From: Lineus longissimus
Taxonomy: Eukaryota; Nemertea; Pilidiophora; Heteronemertea; Lineidae
Length of the DNA stretch: 64,000 nucleotides
Direction: 5' to 3'
NCBI RefSeq assembly: GCF_910592395.1
Contig: NC_088310.1
Coordinates: forward strand, 10,053,501-10,117,500
Shown one piece after another: positions 51,913 through 62,979 of this stretch. A program made the translations under genes and the position numbers. The notes under the pieces were generated by a model, which worked only from the letters and a program-made list of their open reading frames with translations, had not been told where the DNA came from and ran no database searches. Positions within the stretch are counted from its first letter, which is position 1, and every line of letters begins with the position of its first letter.

Positions 51913-51979
51913 CTGCGCATGGAAAGATATTCATTTTCCTGATTGTTGGATGACTCCGGGTTGTCTGTTTGGTAGCCAG
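51913..51979 (-). CDS. Receptor tail exon with YxxM motif
   Basis: This is 67 nt, acceptor tttttttcag, donor gtcagt, phase 1 in and 2 out. It reads GYQTDNPESSNNQENEYLSM then R. It is acidic, Asn/Ser-rich and contains YLSM. Confidence 0.6.
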
Positions 51980-54900
51980 CTGAAAAAAAATAGGACCCGT
52001 TATTTGGTTTTGCGATTGTAATATTAAAGTGCAAGTCGGCTGCTTTGCTTTAGAGATTGACTTCCTGCCTCGTCAAGTCCCGCCTAAACTAGTTTTATTC
52101 CTAAACAGTGGTTAAATATGTCAAGAAACTTTCGTGAAAGCCCAAGGAATGTCGGATTGGTGCAATGTGCACATCGGCGCATATCATGCACCTCTTGGTC
52201 CTCGGTTTTGATTCCCGGTATACTAAGGAGATGGAGATTGGGGCTCTCATCGGCGCATGTAGGTTTATCCAAGTTGCCCAACGTCCACCAGCACTAAATC
52301 GCCCAAATATTGTCGAAAGAGCCACCAATAATGAACCTAGCAATAATGAGCCTATAACCTCTCATGCTCTATTCTGAACAAGAGACCCAAGGGCCTGGTG
52401 CTCAGCTGAAATACATGGGTACAATGTACAAAACATGGAAAGTACCTGGTAGGTCTCTTTCAACCTAAATTTTGTTACCATATTGATATGTACCATATAT
52501 ACCAAAGTAAAATGACTCAGGGACAAATAATGACAAAATCTGCCACTTATTAGTGAAATTTAAGAACTTGAGCCCATGACCTTGAAGCGTTGGTCAAATC
52601 GATAACCTGGGTTGTAATTGAGACTTATTAGATACACCAACCATTTTGCCACTCTAGGTACAGCCACAGGCTTCGAAATGGCAAAATATGATTTCCAAGA
52701 TGGCCGCTTGCCAAATTAAAAAAATAAAGAAAATGAAATATACAAGTAAAAAGGAAAAAAAAGATTTTTTTGGCCCTGAAGTGGGATCAAACCCACAACC
52801 TTCGGAGTTGTACAAGATCGGGAAATTGAAATAAAGATAAAACTAGGTCAACGCAGTAACGCCAACTGGTAGTAACAAACAAAACTGTTCAAATTTTATA
52901 TCAAAAACCTACTTGCATGCAGTCTTCCTCAACTTTATTTCAAGCCTCTCTCTATTGGAATAAAGCGACAAAAAATCATTTGTAATTACGCCTTTAGCCC
53001 CCCCCCCGTGAGAAGAATTTAAGTCGAACTGTGCTAAAGTTTCTGTCAGGGGTTTTTCCTTTGCTGGTCTTCCTTATGGCCAGATTTGAAGTACATTGGT
53101 CTTACGGTTACAAAACGTACCCCATGTTGATGGATGGAGGGACAGATGCCATTCTGAATAAAAATGAGGAAAGACTCGCAATTAAATGCCGGTTCAACTT
53201 AAGAAGTGCGTGACCAGTCTGCCAGGGAGCTGTGGACAGGTGGCCTGTGGCGTGCATTGAGCGAGACCGCAGATATTTTGAACAGCGTATGTCAGGATTA
53301 ATATTACACTCACCACGTTGCGATGTGTCCCTCGTATTGTTATGATATAAAGGTGGCGCGCCGCCTGAAAAAGAGAGAAACAGGCATATTGGACAAAGTC
53401 CACAGTCAAACATAATGATCGCCAATTAATATGTCTCGAGCAATAGCATGCCGCGAAGTTACTATTTATAGCTCACAAGATCATTTGCATAAGATATTGA
53501 TGACGTTTTAGTCACGTGACAGGCGGACATCGACACTTATTTCTACGCATTTGAGCTTATTCCAAAGTAAATTATCTTTGACCCTGCATTGTTTTTAGCA
53601 TGAATGATACCATAGTCAGAGAAAGAAATATTCAGAACAATTATGTAGTATTTCCAACACTCGGACATGTGCCAGATTGAATCTAACTGCCCAAGTTAGA
53701 ACGCCTGAATCCATTACGAAACCGCATTTTGTCCGACATTGCCTGTAATTCAGCGATGGGGAAATAGAGGGCAGCAGCTGCAGTGACGTCATCTTCGCGG
53801 AATGCTATTCAGTCCAATGTGTACAGCGATGTACAGCTGTGCAGGTATGCTTGACGTAGGCACTGATATACTCGTGATTTTATGCATATTTGGGGAGAAC
53901 TCGGCCAACTGCAATTCTCGGAGTCATGTGATCTGTATTAGCGTTATTTTTGGTGATATTTTGTAACTTATTTAGCTGAAGTAACTGGCGTCTAGTTCAC
54001 AAGGGGAATAGTCAGGCATAGTTCACATGCATGTATGATAATTCATAGCCTGTTATATGTTAGATAGGACGCATTGCACTGTTGCAGTGAGGCCACGAAG
54101 GAAAATACCTCTGGGCGCTGGTCGTCTGGGTTGTGCTTGTACCCGAACTGCCTGCCGAAGATTTCATTGGTGCGCACTGGGAGGAGCGACACCTTAGCGT
54201 CACCATCGAGCCATCTTATCATTCTGAAAAGCTGGCCAACTGACCCGTGTAGCATCAACTGTTGTCATCACTGAGGTCGCTGGCCAGGGTGTCGCAGGTT
54301 TAATTTCTACCATGGTCGAATAACTTCTACCCCATGTTGGCCTACACAATTCTAACGGAGACTCCTCTAGTCTAACAGCGAGTTTGTACATTGAGTCACC
54401 AGAGCTTGAGATAAACTCTCAACTCAATATATCAAAAATTGCTTTGTCAAACATTGGCAGGGACGCTAACGGTTTTACAGCCTACCCCCTGCTGGGCCAT
54501 CCTCCGGTGGTCTACGACCAATTCCTGCATCTGGGTTGATGTAGGAATAATCTTCATGCCAGTCACCTGACAAAGGAAAAACTAAATTGGGATGATTTGC
54601 AACCCAACTGCCTTATCATAATTTTAATCATGATAAAGGCAGTTAAAAGTGATTGAAAAAAATGTTGAAACAAGCCAAATAAAAAAGGCCAAACTAAACG
54701 ATCCAAGTTTACATTGTAACATTCTTTGCAGGATTCGGACAAGTATGTTTATGGCATAAAATATAATATCATTCACATAGCCCCATTCGATTTGGTTCAT
54801 TTTAAGTTTTACAAGGTGAACCATGGAACGTTTCATTTACTCGTTTATTTTGGCTTGTTCAAAACTTAAACGAGCCGAATTAAGTAGGCCCGGGTGAATA

Positions 54901-57900
54901 AAAGTGCTTTTTCATTTCAGGCAAATATCAACCTAACGCTTGCAATCATATTGCATCTAAATGTGATCTTCAATTTCATGTTTAGAATGTTTCTTTAGTT
55001 CGTTTAGTTTGGCTTGTTTCATTTGGCTCGTTTCAACGTTTACATAATACTGGTGTAACATCCGGGTGAAACGTTCACCAAACCCAGTGTTCACCTCATA
55101 TACTGACATTACATTAACTTGAAAGGGATACATAAAGCTGTTAATCCGAAACCTCTTTCAAAGCATTTCTATATTAAGTGGCATAATCAAAACACCGAAG
55201 TTCTCCATTGTGAATATGGAGCAGTGGTTGGAAAGGTTTCGGTGTCAGAGAGACGAATAAAAAAATGGTAAAGGGTTTTTTACGGTTTGGGTCTTGGACT
55301 AACAAAAATTACTGAACACGTATAGAGAATGTCAGATGAATAAAAAGAAGGGCACACGTATGGAGAAGGGGTTGGTACGGTCTGGTTCTCTGATTTAAAA
55401 AATAAGTGCACGCAAATACAAAAAAGTAGGGCGTCTGTGTGGAGAAGAGGTTGGTACGGTCTGGTTCTCTGATTCAAAAAATAAGTGCACGCAAATACAA
55501 AAAGTAGGGCGTCTGTGTGGAGAAGAGGTTGGTACGGTCTGGTTCTCTGATTTAAAAAATAAGTGCACGCAAATGCAAAAAAGTAGGGCGTCTGTGTGGA
55601 GAAGAGGTTGGTACGGTCTGGGTCTCGGATTGATATAAAGAATTGCACGCGTACAGAAAAGGGTTCGGTACGGTTTGAGTGTCGGATTAATAAAAGGAAG
55701 GGCACCCGTAAGGAGAAGGGGTTTGTACGGTTTAAATGTCGGATTGATGAAAAAGGGAACCTGCATGGAGAAGGGATTTGTACGGTTTAAATGTAGGATT
55801 AATAAAAAAGGAACCTGGGAGGAGGGATTTGTACGGTTTAAATGTCGGATTAACAAAAGAGGGAACCTGCATGGAGAAGGGGTTTGTACGGTTTAGATGT
55901 CGGATTAACAAGAAAGGGAACCTGCATGGAGAAGGGGTTTGTATGGTTTAAATGTCGGATTAATAAAAAAGGGAACCTGGTAGGAGGGATTTGTACTTTT
56001 TAAATGTCGGATTTACAAGAAAGGGAACCTGCATGGAGAAGGGGTTTGTACGGTTTAAATGTCGGATTGATGAAAAAGGGAACCTGCATGGAGAAGGGAT
56101 TTGTACGGTTTAAATGTCTGATTGATAAAAAAGGGAACCTGCATGGAGAAGGGGTTTGTACGGTTTAAATGTCGGATTAACAAAAAAAGGAACCTGCATG
56201 GAGAAGGGGTTTGTACGGTTTAAATGTTGGATTAACAAAAAAGGAAACCTGCATGGAGAAGGGGTTTGTATGGTTTAAATGTCGGATTAACAGAAAAGGG
56301 AACCTGAATGGAGAAGGGGTTGGTACGGATTTGGGTGTCAGATGTCTATTTTTTCAGATGATTAACAGGAAGCGCATTGTTTGTAGGTAAAGGATAGGTT
56401 ATTAGGAGGTCGTGGGTTCGATTATCGGAAGGGTCTCCGCTATTTCGCGTTTGAGTCCTTGAGCAAGGCACTTTACCCTACTTGCTTCTCTCCACACATG
56501 CAGGAGTAAATGGGTACCGAGTTCTGGCAGAGTTGGCACACTATAAATGATGGTCCTGAGCGCTGTGTAGTTGCAGCTTGGATCCCTGTGATACTCCCAG
56601 ATGGTAGAGCTTGAACCACGAATGTACAGGCCATTAGCTAGAGGTAATAATGTGAAGTACTTTGAGCGAGTGAGACCAGTTGGCTTTAGAGCTAGCAAAA
56701 TGTGTTTTTCGTGTGTTTTTTCGCATGAATCACTGGCGAGGCTAACATGCTAAGGGTAATAGACGATGCTGCCATCGTAGCCAGGCACCTGAAGTCTAGA
56801 TACAAGATCGCTCCGACTTTCTAAGTATCCTGGTGGTCTAATGGTAAAAACACTGGCCACACACGCCAGCGTCCCGGGCCCGAAACCCGCGGTGGTCAAT
56901 TTTATTCTTCTTATTTTTTCCGTGATTCTTATCATTTCGGAGTGAATATATCTATATTCATAAGTGGATCTCACTTTCTGTAATAGACAAAATCTTTCAA
57001 AATATGGCTGTTCTGATCGCGCAGATTTGTTACTTTATACGTATTCTTACATTAAATTTGTGGATTGAATGCGACCACGTTTAAAGTGCATAAAGACCCA
57101 TAAAATCAGATAAATCGTACTTTAAAGATGAAGAAAACGACAAAGCCAGGGCGATATGACACGGGCGCACCGCCTGTTGTTAGTTTAACCAACTAATGTA
57201 ATATAGATTCCGAGCCTTGACCAACGCCAATATATACGCCAAGTGGTTACTACCAACACCGAAACGGACAACTTCAGTACATACACAATAAATTATAACG
57301 GCAACTACGTGTACATAGTCCCACCATGTTCACAGATTCTGTTTAAATCCCATCGGAATGTCACATCATACTAGAAAATGCCAAAAGGACTCTATATGGA
57401 ACAGTGTTCTAAACTTTCGGTTGAATTTTCAGGGAGAAGTTGTTTCGGTTAAAAGTATCTAATCAGCATATTTGTAAATAGTATATATTGTTCTTTTGAA
57501 GCGGCAAATAACGGCCAAATTATAATCGATATGAAATGCAAATGTTTTTCTCTGTTGGTTATTCCTTACCAAATCCGGCACGCCCCACCACAAATATTAA
57601 GCAGCTTAATCGAACACTCCATGTGTCCATGCCCCAAACTTAATTTGTAGTAATTGCTATTTATCATTATTATTATTACTGTCTGAGCGTTCGATAAATG
57701 ATAAAACAGCCAAAGGTCATTGAGATCACCGGTTAAACGTTGGATAAGAGATGTGCTTCTACAAGTACACAAGTCAAATAGCTAGCGTATGTCATTTGGC
57801 GCGTGTGACCTTGAAAGATTGTTCATACTGGTATTATGTGTACGAAGTTTCAAGTTCATAGCTTACGTGGTTAAGTTACAGGCCACTGTTTGTGAATTCC

Positions 57901-60900
57901 GCACGGACGACGACGGACGATGAATACGGACTCTCTGCGGTATTATATGGACTCGCGGTACGGAGTAGCCAAGAGGAGAGTACTTGTAGGAGGAGGGGTT
58001 GGTACGATTTGAATGTCGGATTGAGTGAGTACTTGTCTGGAGAAGGGGTTGATATGGTGTGGATGTCAGATGATAAAAATATAAAGGCAGGTGCATTAAG
58101 GGGAGGTGGCCCTTTTGTTTGGGTGCCAGTTGAACAAATTGAAGGGCTTTTGTGTGGGGAAAGGATTGGTACGGTTTACGTGCCAGATGAATAAAAAGAA
58201 GGGCACCTGCATGGAGAAAGGTCAGAACGGTTTGGGTGTCGGATATTGTAAGGACACGTGTAAAGTGAAAGAATTAGCTTGGTTTGGGTGTTAGATGAAG
58301 AAAGACAAAGGCACGTGTAGTTTGGTATGGTGTGGGTGTCAGATGAATAACAAGTATGGCACCCGTATGAAAAAGGGGTTTGCATGGTTTAAGTGACGGA
58401 TGAATCATAGATGTGTACAAAATATTCAGAAGCATCTTTTAATTACCTTGTGGATCACGATCGTCGATTGTTTCGATGTATATACCTCCGTCATCATCAC
58501 CACCTTTTAAATATAAAGTCGGGAACCTCATACCATTGTAATATCTCCGATCATTTCACAAAAAATAAGTCAGTTAAGTCAGTTAATCTTTATATGGCCG
58601 AGAAAGATGCAGGGAAAAAGCTTCAGAGGAATGAGAAATACCAGTTAATTACCGGTCTAGAGGAGTGGATCGAGACAATAGAGAGTTTACATGTGTAATA
58701 TTAAATGATGAATATATCAATAATATGGTGTTACGTCGATCGAAAGATCTGATGGACTTGGGTCCCAGAATTCAACTCGCTCTTAAACCAATGTTCCACG
58801 AAGACGTTTGCTAGTAGAACTTCTTAACCAAACAAAAACGCCCATGGTATCACTTACCGCTGTGCTCGTGGTCTTGCAACTGCTGCAAGAATCTTCTAGC
58901 CTCCACCAGCTTCAGAGGTGGCACGATGTCTTTTGCATCGAGGAACAGCAAGTCTTGGGTTTCCTGAACACCAAGTGTTGCAAAGAGTTCAACCAGCTTC
59001 TTCCTTGTGTTGTTGCACACGTTCCGGAGGTAGCGGGTCACTATACTCGTGAGGGGAGATGCTAAACAAGAGATCAGAATGATGGTAAAACCTTTATTGA
59101 CCTCGGTCATTCGCCATATTCCTCAATCAGGAGTGTTGGACTTCCGATCAGGTATTGGCCTAAGAAATATCCATTACTACGACGAAAAAGTTATCCAAGC
59201 GGACTGGACAAGGTCCGGGTTTACAAGCCAGGTTGGTGGCGACATGTGTAGTAATGGCAAAAACATAATGAAACTGAGAATAAGACCGTTCGTAGTAGGC
59301 ATGCGGAACGTAAGAAAAGAAAACGCTGACAGCAAGATCGAGAAGATAGAACATGTGGTTATGGAAAAACATCATACAGATAGCTGAGGCAAGACTCGCA
59401 GGAGTTGGGGTGAGGGTGGGGGAGGAGTCGAGAACAGTCAGAGCTACCTAGATCGTCCGGGTGAGGGATTTATTACGAAAAACCTAGTTGCGGTCCTGAA
59501 CTAAGGGCACAAGAAGTATAAATTTAACATGATTAACAAAAAGGTAGACTACACTTTAGTAAAGGAGAGGTTTTGTAAGTTAAATGATGTAGCCAATTTT
59601 CATTTGGAGCAAACACTCGAACACATACATGTATAAGGAATCTGGTCTGGTGTCCGGTAAAAACGTCCTGGAGTCAAAAAGTCCCCGGCTTATCAAAGTC
59701 AAACCATTCTGGCTTTTAGATTTTGAAAATCACTTCTTAAGTTTTCTTCATATGAAATTACGAATGCAAACATACAAAAGGATACACTATTGTTCTCCTG
59801 ATGCTATATGTGGTATCACACTCTAAAGCTTCGGGGCTATATTCCCACATTGCCATCGGTTTGTTCTGGAAGCTATGGCTCCAAACAAAGTAAGAACTCA
59901 CCTTGAGGAAAAAGTTCATCATCATGAACTCGAGGAAATGCGGCATTCCAATGGTCTGTTACGTTAGCCAAGGATCTGCATTATATAAATATATATGAAA
60001 TATTGGATGTTATTTGACAGGTAAACAGATTATCTCGTTTCTCAAGTGAGATTTCGTGAATATCATTTGCTTGGAGACGTCACGTGTGAGGGTGGCATTT
60101 CGTCATGTCTTAAAAGCCTTTCGTCGTGCCTCGCATATAGCTGCCACACAAAAATCGGATTTGTGATATTTGAAAATTTGACGGGGCTTTGCACCAATTA
60201 CATTTTACCCCATGAGAGGGTTAATATATTAGAAGGGATTTTTTTTCTGTTCAGTAACAAATTTGTTGCGAAATAAACCTGTAGGAAATTCATTATAAAT
60301 TAGTGAAGAAAAAATCCTAAAAAATCTAAATTCTTTATTTGTTTCTTGATTTCTGATGAAAATCTGAGATTTATTTTTGTTATGACACAAAAATAAAACC
60401 CATTTTTTTAAAAATTTCATCAGAAAAAATCTAAACTTTTTGACCAGCCATAGGCTAATGCCATAACATATTGAAACATTTTTTTTTCTCACGTTACCCT
60501 ATTAATGGCTCGATGTGACAGGCCCACAAGTAAGTCTTTTTGTCCTACAAATTCCTCCTAAGACCAAGCGATTTTTGGTGGTTTCACGCACACTATTTTA
60601 ATAGCGTATGGAAAATTGCTGTGTGTTCAGGTTTTATTTCTTCATGCAGACGACGATTTGAAGCGAGTTGTGTTTTGAACCGTCTCAATCATCTCAGAAT
60701 GGAATTAATATTCACCTTATCAAACAGGATAACAATACAGCAGATCAGACTCGAAGATTAGTAGTAAATCGCCACATTTACGGCATTTTTTCGAGTAATC
60801 TCGCCGCGTACAATACACGGGCAATTGACGCAATATTACTGGCATTGAGACTATCCTTGAATATGTTGTCTGCCGGGAGAATGCATGCATGCATGCTTGA

Positions 60901-62979
60901 TGATTGCTTTATCTACCTTTCAACGTTCACGATGTTCGTCACGGCACCTGTAAAAAAATATTATTCGAATGGTCTTATTAGGCTTGACAAGTATGCTCTC
61001 ATTGGATAACATTGCCTGCAACTGGTTCAGATTAAAAAAAGATCCAGACCGTCCAACGATGGTATATTTCCTGTTTCAAGAATACTATTGGCAGCCTGGT
61101 CTACACTGGCAAACATGACCAAACATTTGTTTGCAAACATGACCAAACTTCGAGTTTGCGAATGTTTTGGGCACACGTCCACACCATAAACACAGGCAAA
61201 CATTGCCAAACAAAAGTTTGGCATGAATATATTTGAGTGAGTAGCTCCAGCACATAATCCAAATCTGTTCCCTGATTGGCTGCTGATTGCAAACACCAGC
61301 AAACATGTTTTCCAGAAGGTGCATGGCCTAACACTGGCAAACAAGTTTGCTGATGTTTTCACTTGTTTTTCGACCAGTCCACACTGGCAAACAAGAGCAA
61401 ACATGCCTCGGGAAACAAGGCCAGACACAAAGTTTGCTCATGTTTGCAAGCAATTGTTTGGTCGTGTTTGCTAGTGTAGACCGGGCTTCAAACAAGTTTG
61501 TGCTGATGTTTTCACTTGTTTTCCGACCAGTCCACACTGGCAAACAAAAGCAAACATGCCTCGCCAAACACGAAGTTTGCTCATGTTTGCAAGCAATTGT
61601 TTGGTCGTGTTTGCTAGTAGTTTTCACTTGTTTTTCGACTCGTCCACACTGGCAAACAAGAGCAAACATGCCTCGGAAAACATGGCCAAACACGAAGTTT
61701 GCTCATGTTTGCAAGCAATTGTTTGGTCGTGTTTGCTAGTGTAGACCCAAAAAGAGATCAGGGCTCGCTTGTTCAAAAGCACAAAAGTCACGTTCAGTTA
61801 AACACAGACGTCCGTTAAAGCTAACGTTGCTTAAACTCAGCCAAGGATGACAATCATCCAAATGATTCAGCGCCCATTAAAAAATGTTGTTCCTTCAAAT
61901 TACGCGCACACGACGGACAAAATGACCAAAATTATTTAAAAAACATTGTTTGCATTATTTGTCCGTCGTTAAAAGGTGACGAAAACCAAGAACACTGTTC
62001 CAGCACAAAGTTCTCGGATATAAATCGTGTGCGATGTTTTTTTTGCCCGGAACGATATTTCTGTTTTTCGTCTTCGGCGAAATATGCTGAAGGGCAGAAA
62101 CATGCATTCATCCACAGGCGGAAGTGTGGCACAGTCCGTACTGAACTGTGAATCTGTGGTAAATACATGACTGTGATGGGTGAAAGTGGATTTATTCTTC
62201 AATCTTTGGTGGATTCTTAATCTACAGTGCCAGGCCATAACAGGGATATACTTTTTGATAATTAATTTAGGGAAATATTGTCTCACTGGCCAGTTTAGAA
62301 CTTGTATTCTATAGGCCCATATCAGTCCGCGAGTGACGATTTGATGGCAATGCTGTACACAAATCAATTTTTCTCAGGCAATCGGTATTGGAATGTTTTG
62401 AATTTTTACTATTATTCGATAAAAAGCCTCTTCATAACGCATATAAAATTTGGTGGGAATTAAAGCACCCTTGGTGTACATTTTTCACCAACCTATATTC
62501 ATTAAAATGTACACAGATTGTACACGCTGGCTAGTAGAGGTCTCTGGCCTGAAAACTACCCTTTTGTTTTTGATTGGGTCATTTTGTTTGCCGTGTGCAG
62601 GTTACCCTGAAAACATTTGAAAATATTCTGAAAACAATGTTTAGCCAAATGTGAGCGATGTGATGTGATCTGCTCTGGTTTGGTCTGGTCGGGTTTAGTT
62701 GCAATTGGTACCGCGTAAACGGCCTCATAATTTGTTCAATGTGTTCAACGCAATCAATTTAGATTCAACTTGAATAATTTTTACGTTCATCGTGTGATAG
62801 GGGTATGACCCTATCGGCCAGCTAAAGAGACAAATTTAAGAAATACATGTACCAACCTTTCCGTTTCTTGTGGACCAGAAGCACAACAACGACGAGGATT
62901 ATCAGAACGATACTGGCAGTGGCGCAACCAGCAACGGTCGAAATTGGTGGGCCAGCTATTGTATGTAAATTCTCTTCAG
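51913..62979 (-). CDS. Putative single-pass receptor: transmembrane and cytoplasmic exons (partial gene)
   Basis: Four minus-strand exons share phase 1 junctions and join in frame: 62979-62857 (transmembrane), 59061-58858 (helical domain), 53364-53314 and 51979-51913 (tyrosine tail). The last exon leaves in phase 2, so at least one more follows to the left. The extracellular region would be encoded beyond the right edge. The tail contains YHNN (YxN, Grb2-SH2 type) and YLSM (YxxM, PI3-kinase type), suggesting tyrosine phosphorylation signalling (inference from motifs). That the four exons belong to one gene rests on phase, strand and order only. Confidence 0.55.
52377..53160 (+). mobile_element. 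Helentron-like family 2, diverged copy
   Basis: It starts AAGAGACCCAAGGGCCTGG and GCTCAGCTG like 18048. It ends near a GGAT-rich run at 53126-53145 as at 20672. It lies in the putative receptor intron. Confidence 0.45.
53314..53364 (-). CDS. Receptor tail exon with YxN motif
   Basis: This is 51 nt, acceptor ctctttttcag, donor gtgagt, phase 1-1. It reads GAPPLYHNNTRDTSQR. Both splice sites are strong. Confidence 0.6.
54130..54245 (-). other. Exon-like open stretch, unassigned
   Basis: After a cttttcag acceptor the frame reads MIRWLDGDAKVSLLPVRTNE and continues to a gtattt donor. Its phases (2 in, 0 out) do not fit the receptor exons. The adjoining 54246-54310 resembles a tRNA-derived repeat, so a transposon origin is possible. 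Confidence 0.25.
55256..56345. repeat. 55-bp minisatellite array
   Basis: Tandem units of AAGGGAACCTGCATGGAGAA + GGGGTTTGTACGGTTTAAAT + GTCGGATTAACA type run for 1.1 kb. The left third has longer (about 106-bp) higher-order units. ORFs on both strands here are products of the repetition. Related units appear at 57975-58405. Confidence 0.9.
56404..56698 (+). repeat. SINE-like element
   Basis: A polymerase III box B-like GGGTTCGATTA (56413) is followed by TCCTTGAGCAAGGCACTTTACCC, a motif shared by many animal SINEs, and a unique tail. Box A is weak and the head is probably truncated. Confidence 0.5.
56829..56901 (+). repeat. tRNA-like sequence (Val CAC-type), probably a SINE head
   Basis: It has box A-like TGGTCTAATGGT, a perfect 5-bp anticodon stem CTGGC/GCCAG around CACACAC (anticodon CAC), and box B-like GGGCCCGAAACCC. 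The acceptor stem does not pair, so it is not a working tRNA. Confidence 0.4.
57788..57925 (+). repeat. Helentron-like element 3' remnant
   Basis: It contains 'gtgaccttgaaagattg', 'gtttcaagttcatagctta' and 'cggacgacgacggacga', as in the 3' third of the subfamily A and B copies. Confidence 0.5.
57975..58405. repeat. Degenerate block of the 55-bp minisatellite
   Basis: Dispersed units such as 'ggaggaggggttggtacgat' and 'gcacctgcatggagaaag' recur at irregular spacing. It is an older outlier of the array at 55256. Confidence 0.7.
58858..59061 (-). CDS. Receptor exon: cytoplasmic SAM/death-fold-like helical domain
   Basis: This is 204 nt, acceptor cttgtttag, donor gtaagt, phase 1-1, 67 codons. 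The core KKLVELFATLGVQETQDLLF, then DAKDIVPPLKLVEARRFLQQ, shows the spacing of a small helical interaction domain: an LGV turn, a D-L-x-x-L-D-x-x-DI helix start and a terminal helix. It resembles SAM-type folds, but I cannot assign the family. Confidence 0.6.
59062..61090. other. Intron or intergenic stretch
   Basis: A minus-strand open stretch around 59900-59975 (frame ..DHWNAAFPRVHDDELFPQ, donor gtgagt) could be a small exon, but its best acceptor is poor. The rest is AT-rich with a GCAT run at 60883-60896 and no gene. Confidence 0.35.
61098..61745. repeat. Nested inverted-repeat element, 'TTTGC(C/T)AGTGTAGAC' ends
   Basis: Left GTCTACACTGGCAAACATGA and right GTTTGGTCGTGTTTGCTAGTGTAGAC are inverted over about 55 bp. 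The interior repeats the same arms three times, in both orientations ('cactggcaaacaa.agcaaacatgcctcg', 'gtttgctcatgtttgcaagc'). Confidence 0.78.
62091..62551. repeat. Family Z element, copy 2
   Basis: Same orientation and layout as 34865-35339; here the outer TTAA is not preserved. Confidence 0.72.
62857..62979 (-). CDS. Receptor exon: transmembrane segment
   Basis: This is 123 nt, acceptor ggtttccag, donor gttggt, phase 1-1. After EENLHTIAGPPISTVAGCAT comes ASIVLIILVVVVLLV and then HKKRK: one hydrophobic span followed by a basic stop-transfer patch, so the C-terminal side is cytoplasmic. Confidence 0.72.

Noticed and set aside
54043-54391. Additional exon of the putative receptor
   Set aside because: Phase 2 in and 0 out do not fit the phase 1 chain, and in phase 1 the frame hits a stop.
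55280-55856. Two overlapping minus ORFs of 141 and 153 codons
   Set aside because: Generated by the minisatellite; the peptides are themselves repeats of the unit.
56829-56901. Functional tRNA-Val gene
   Set aside because: The anticodon stem is perfect but the acceptor stem does not pair and the T stem has a mismatch.
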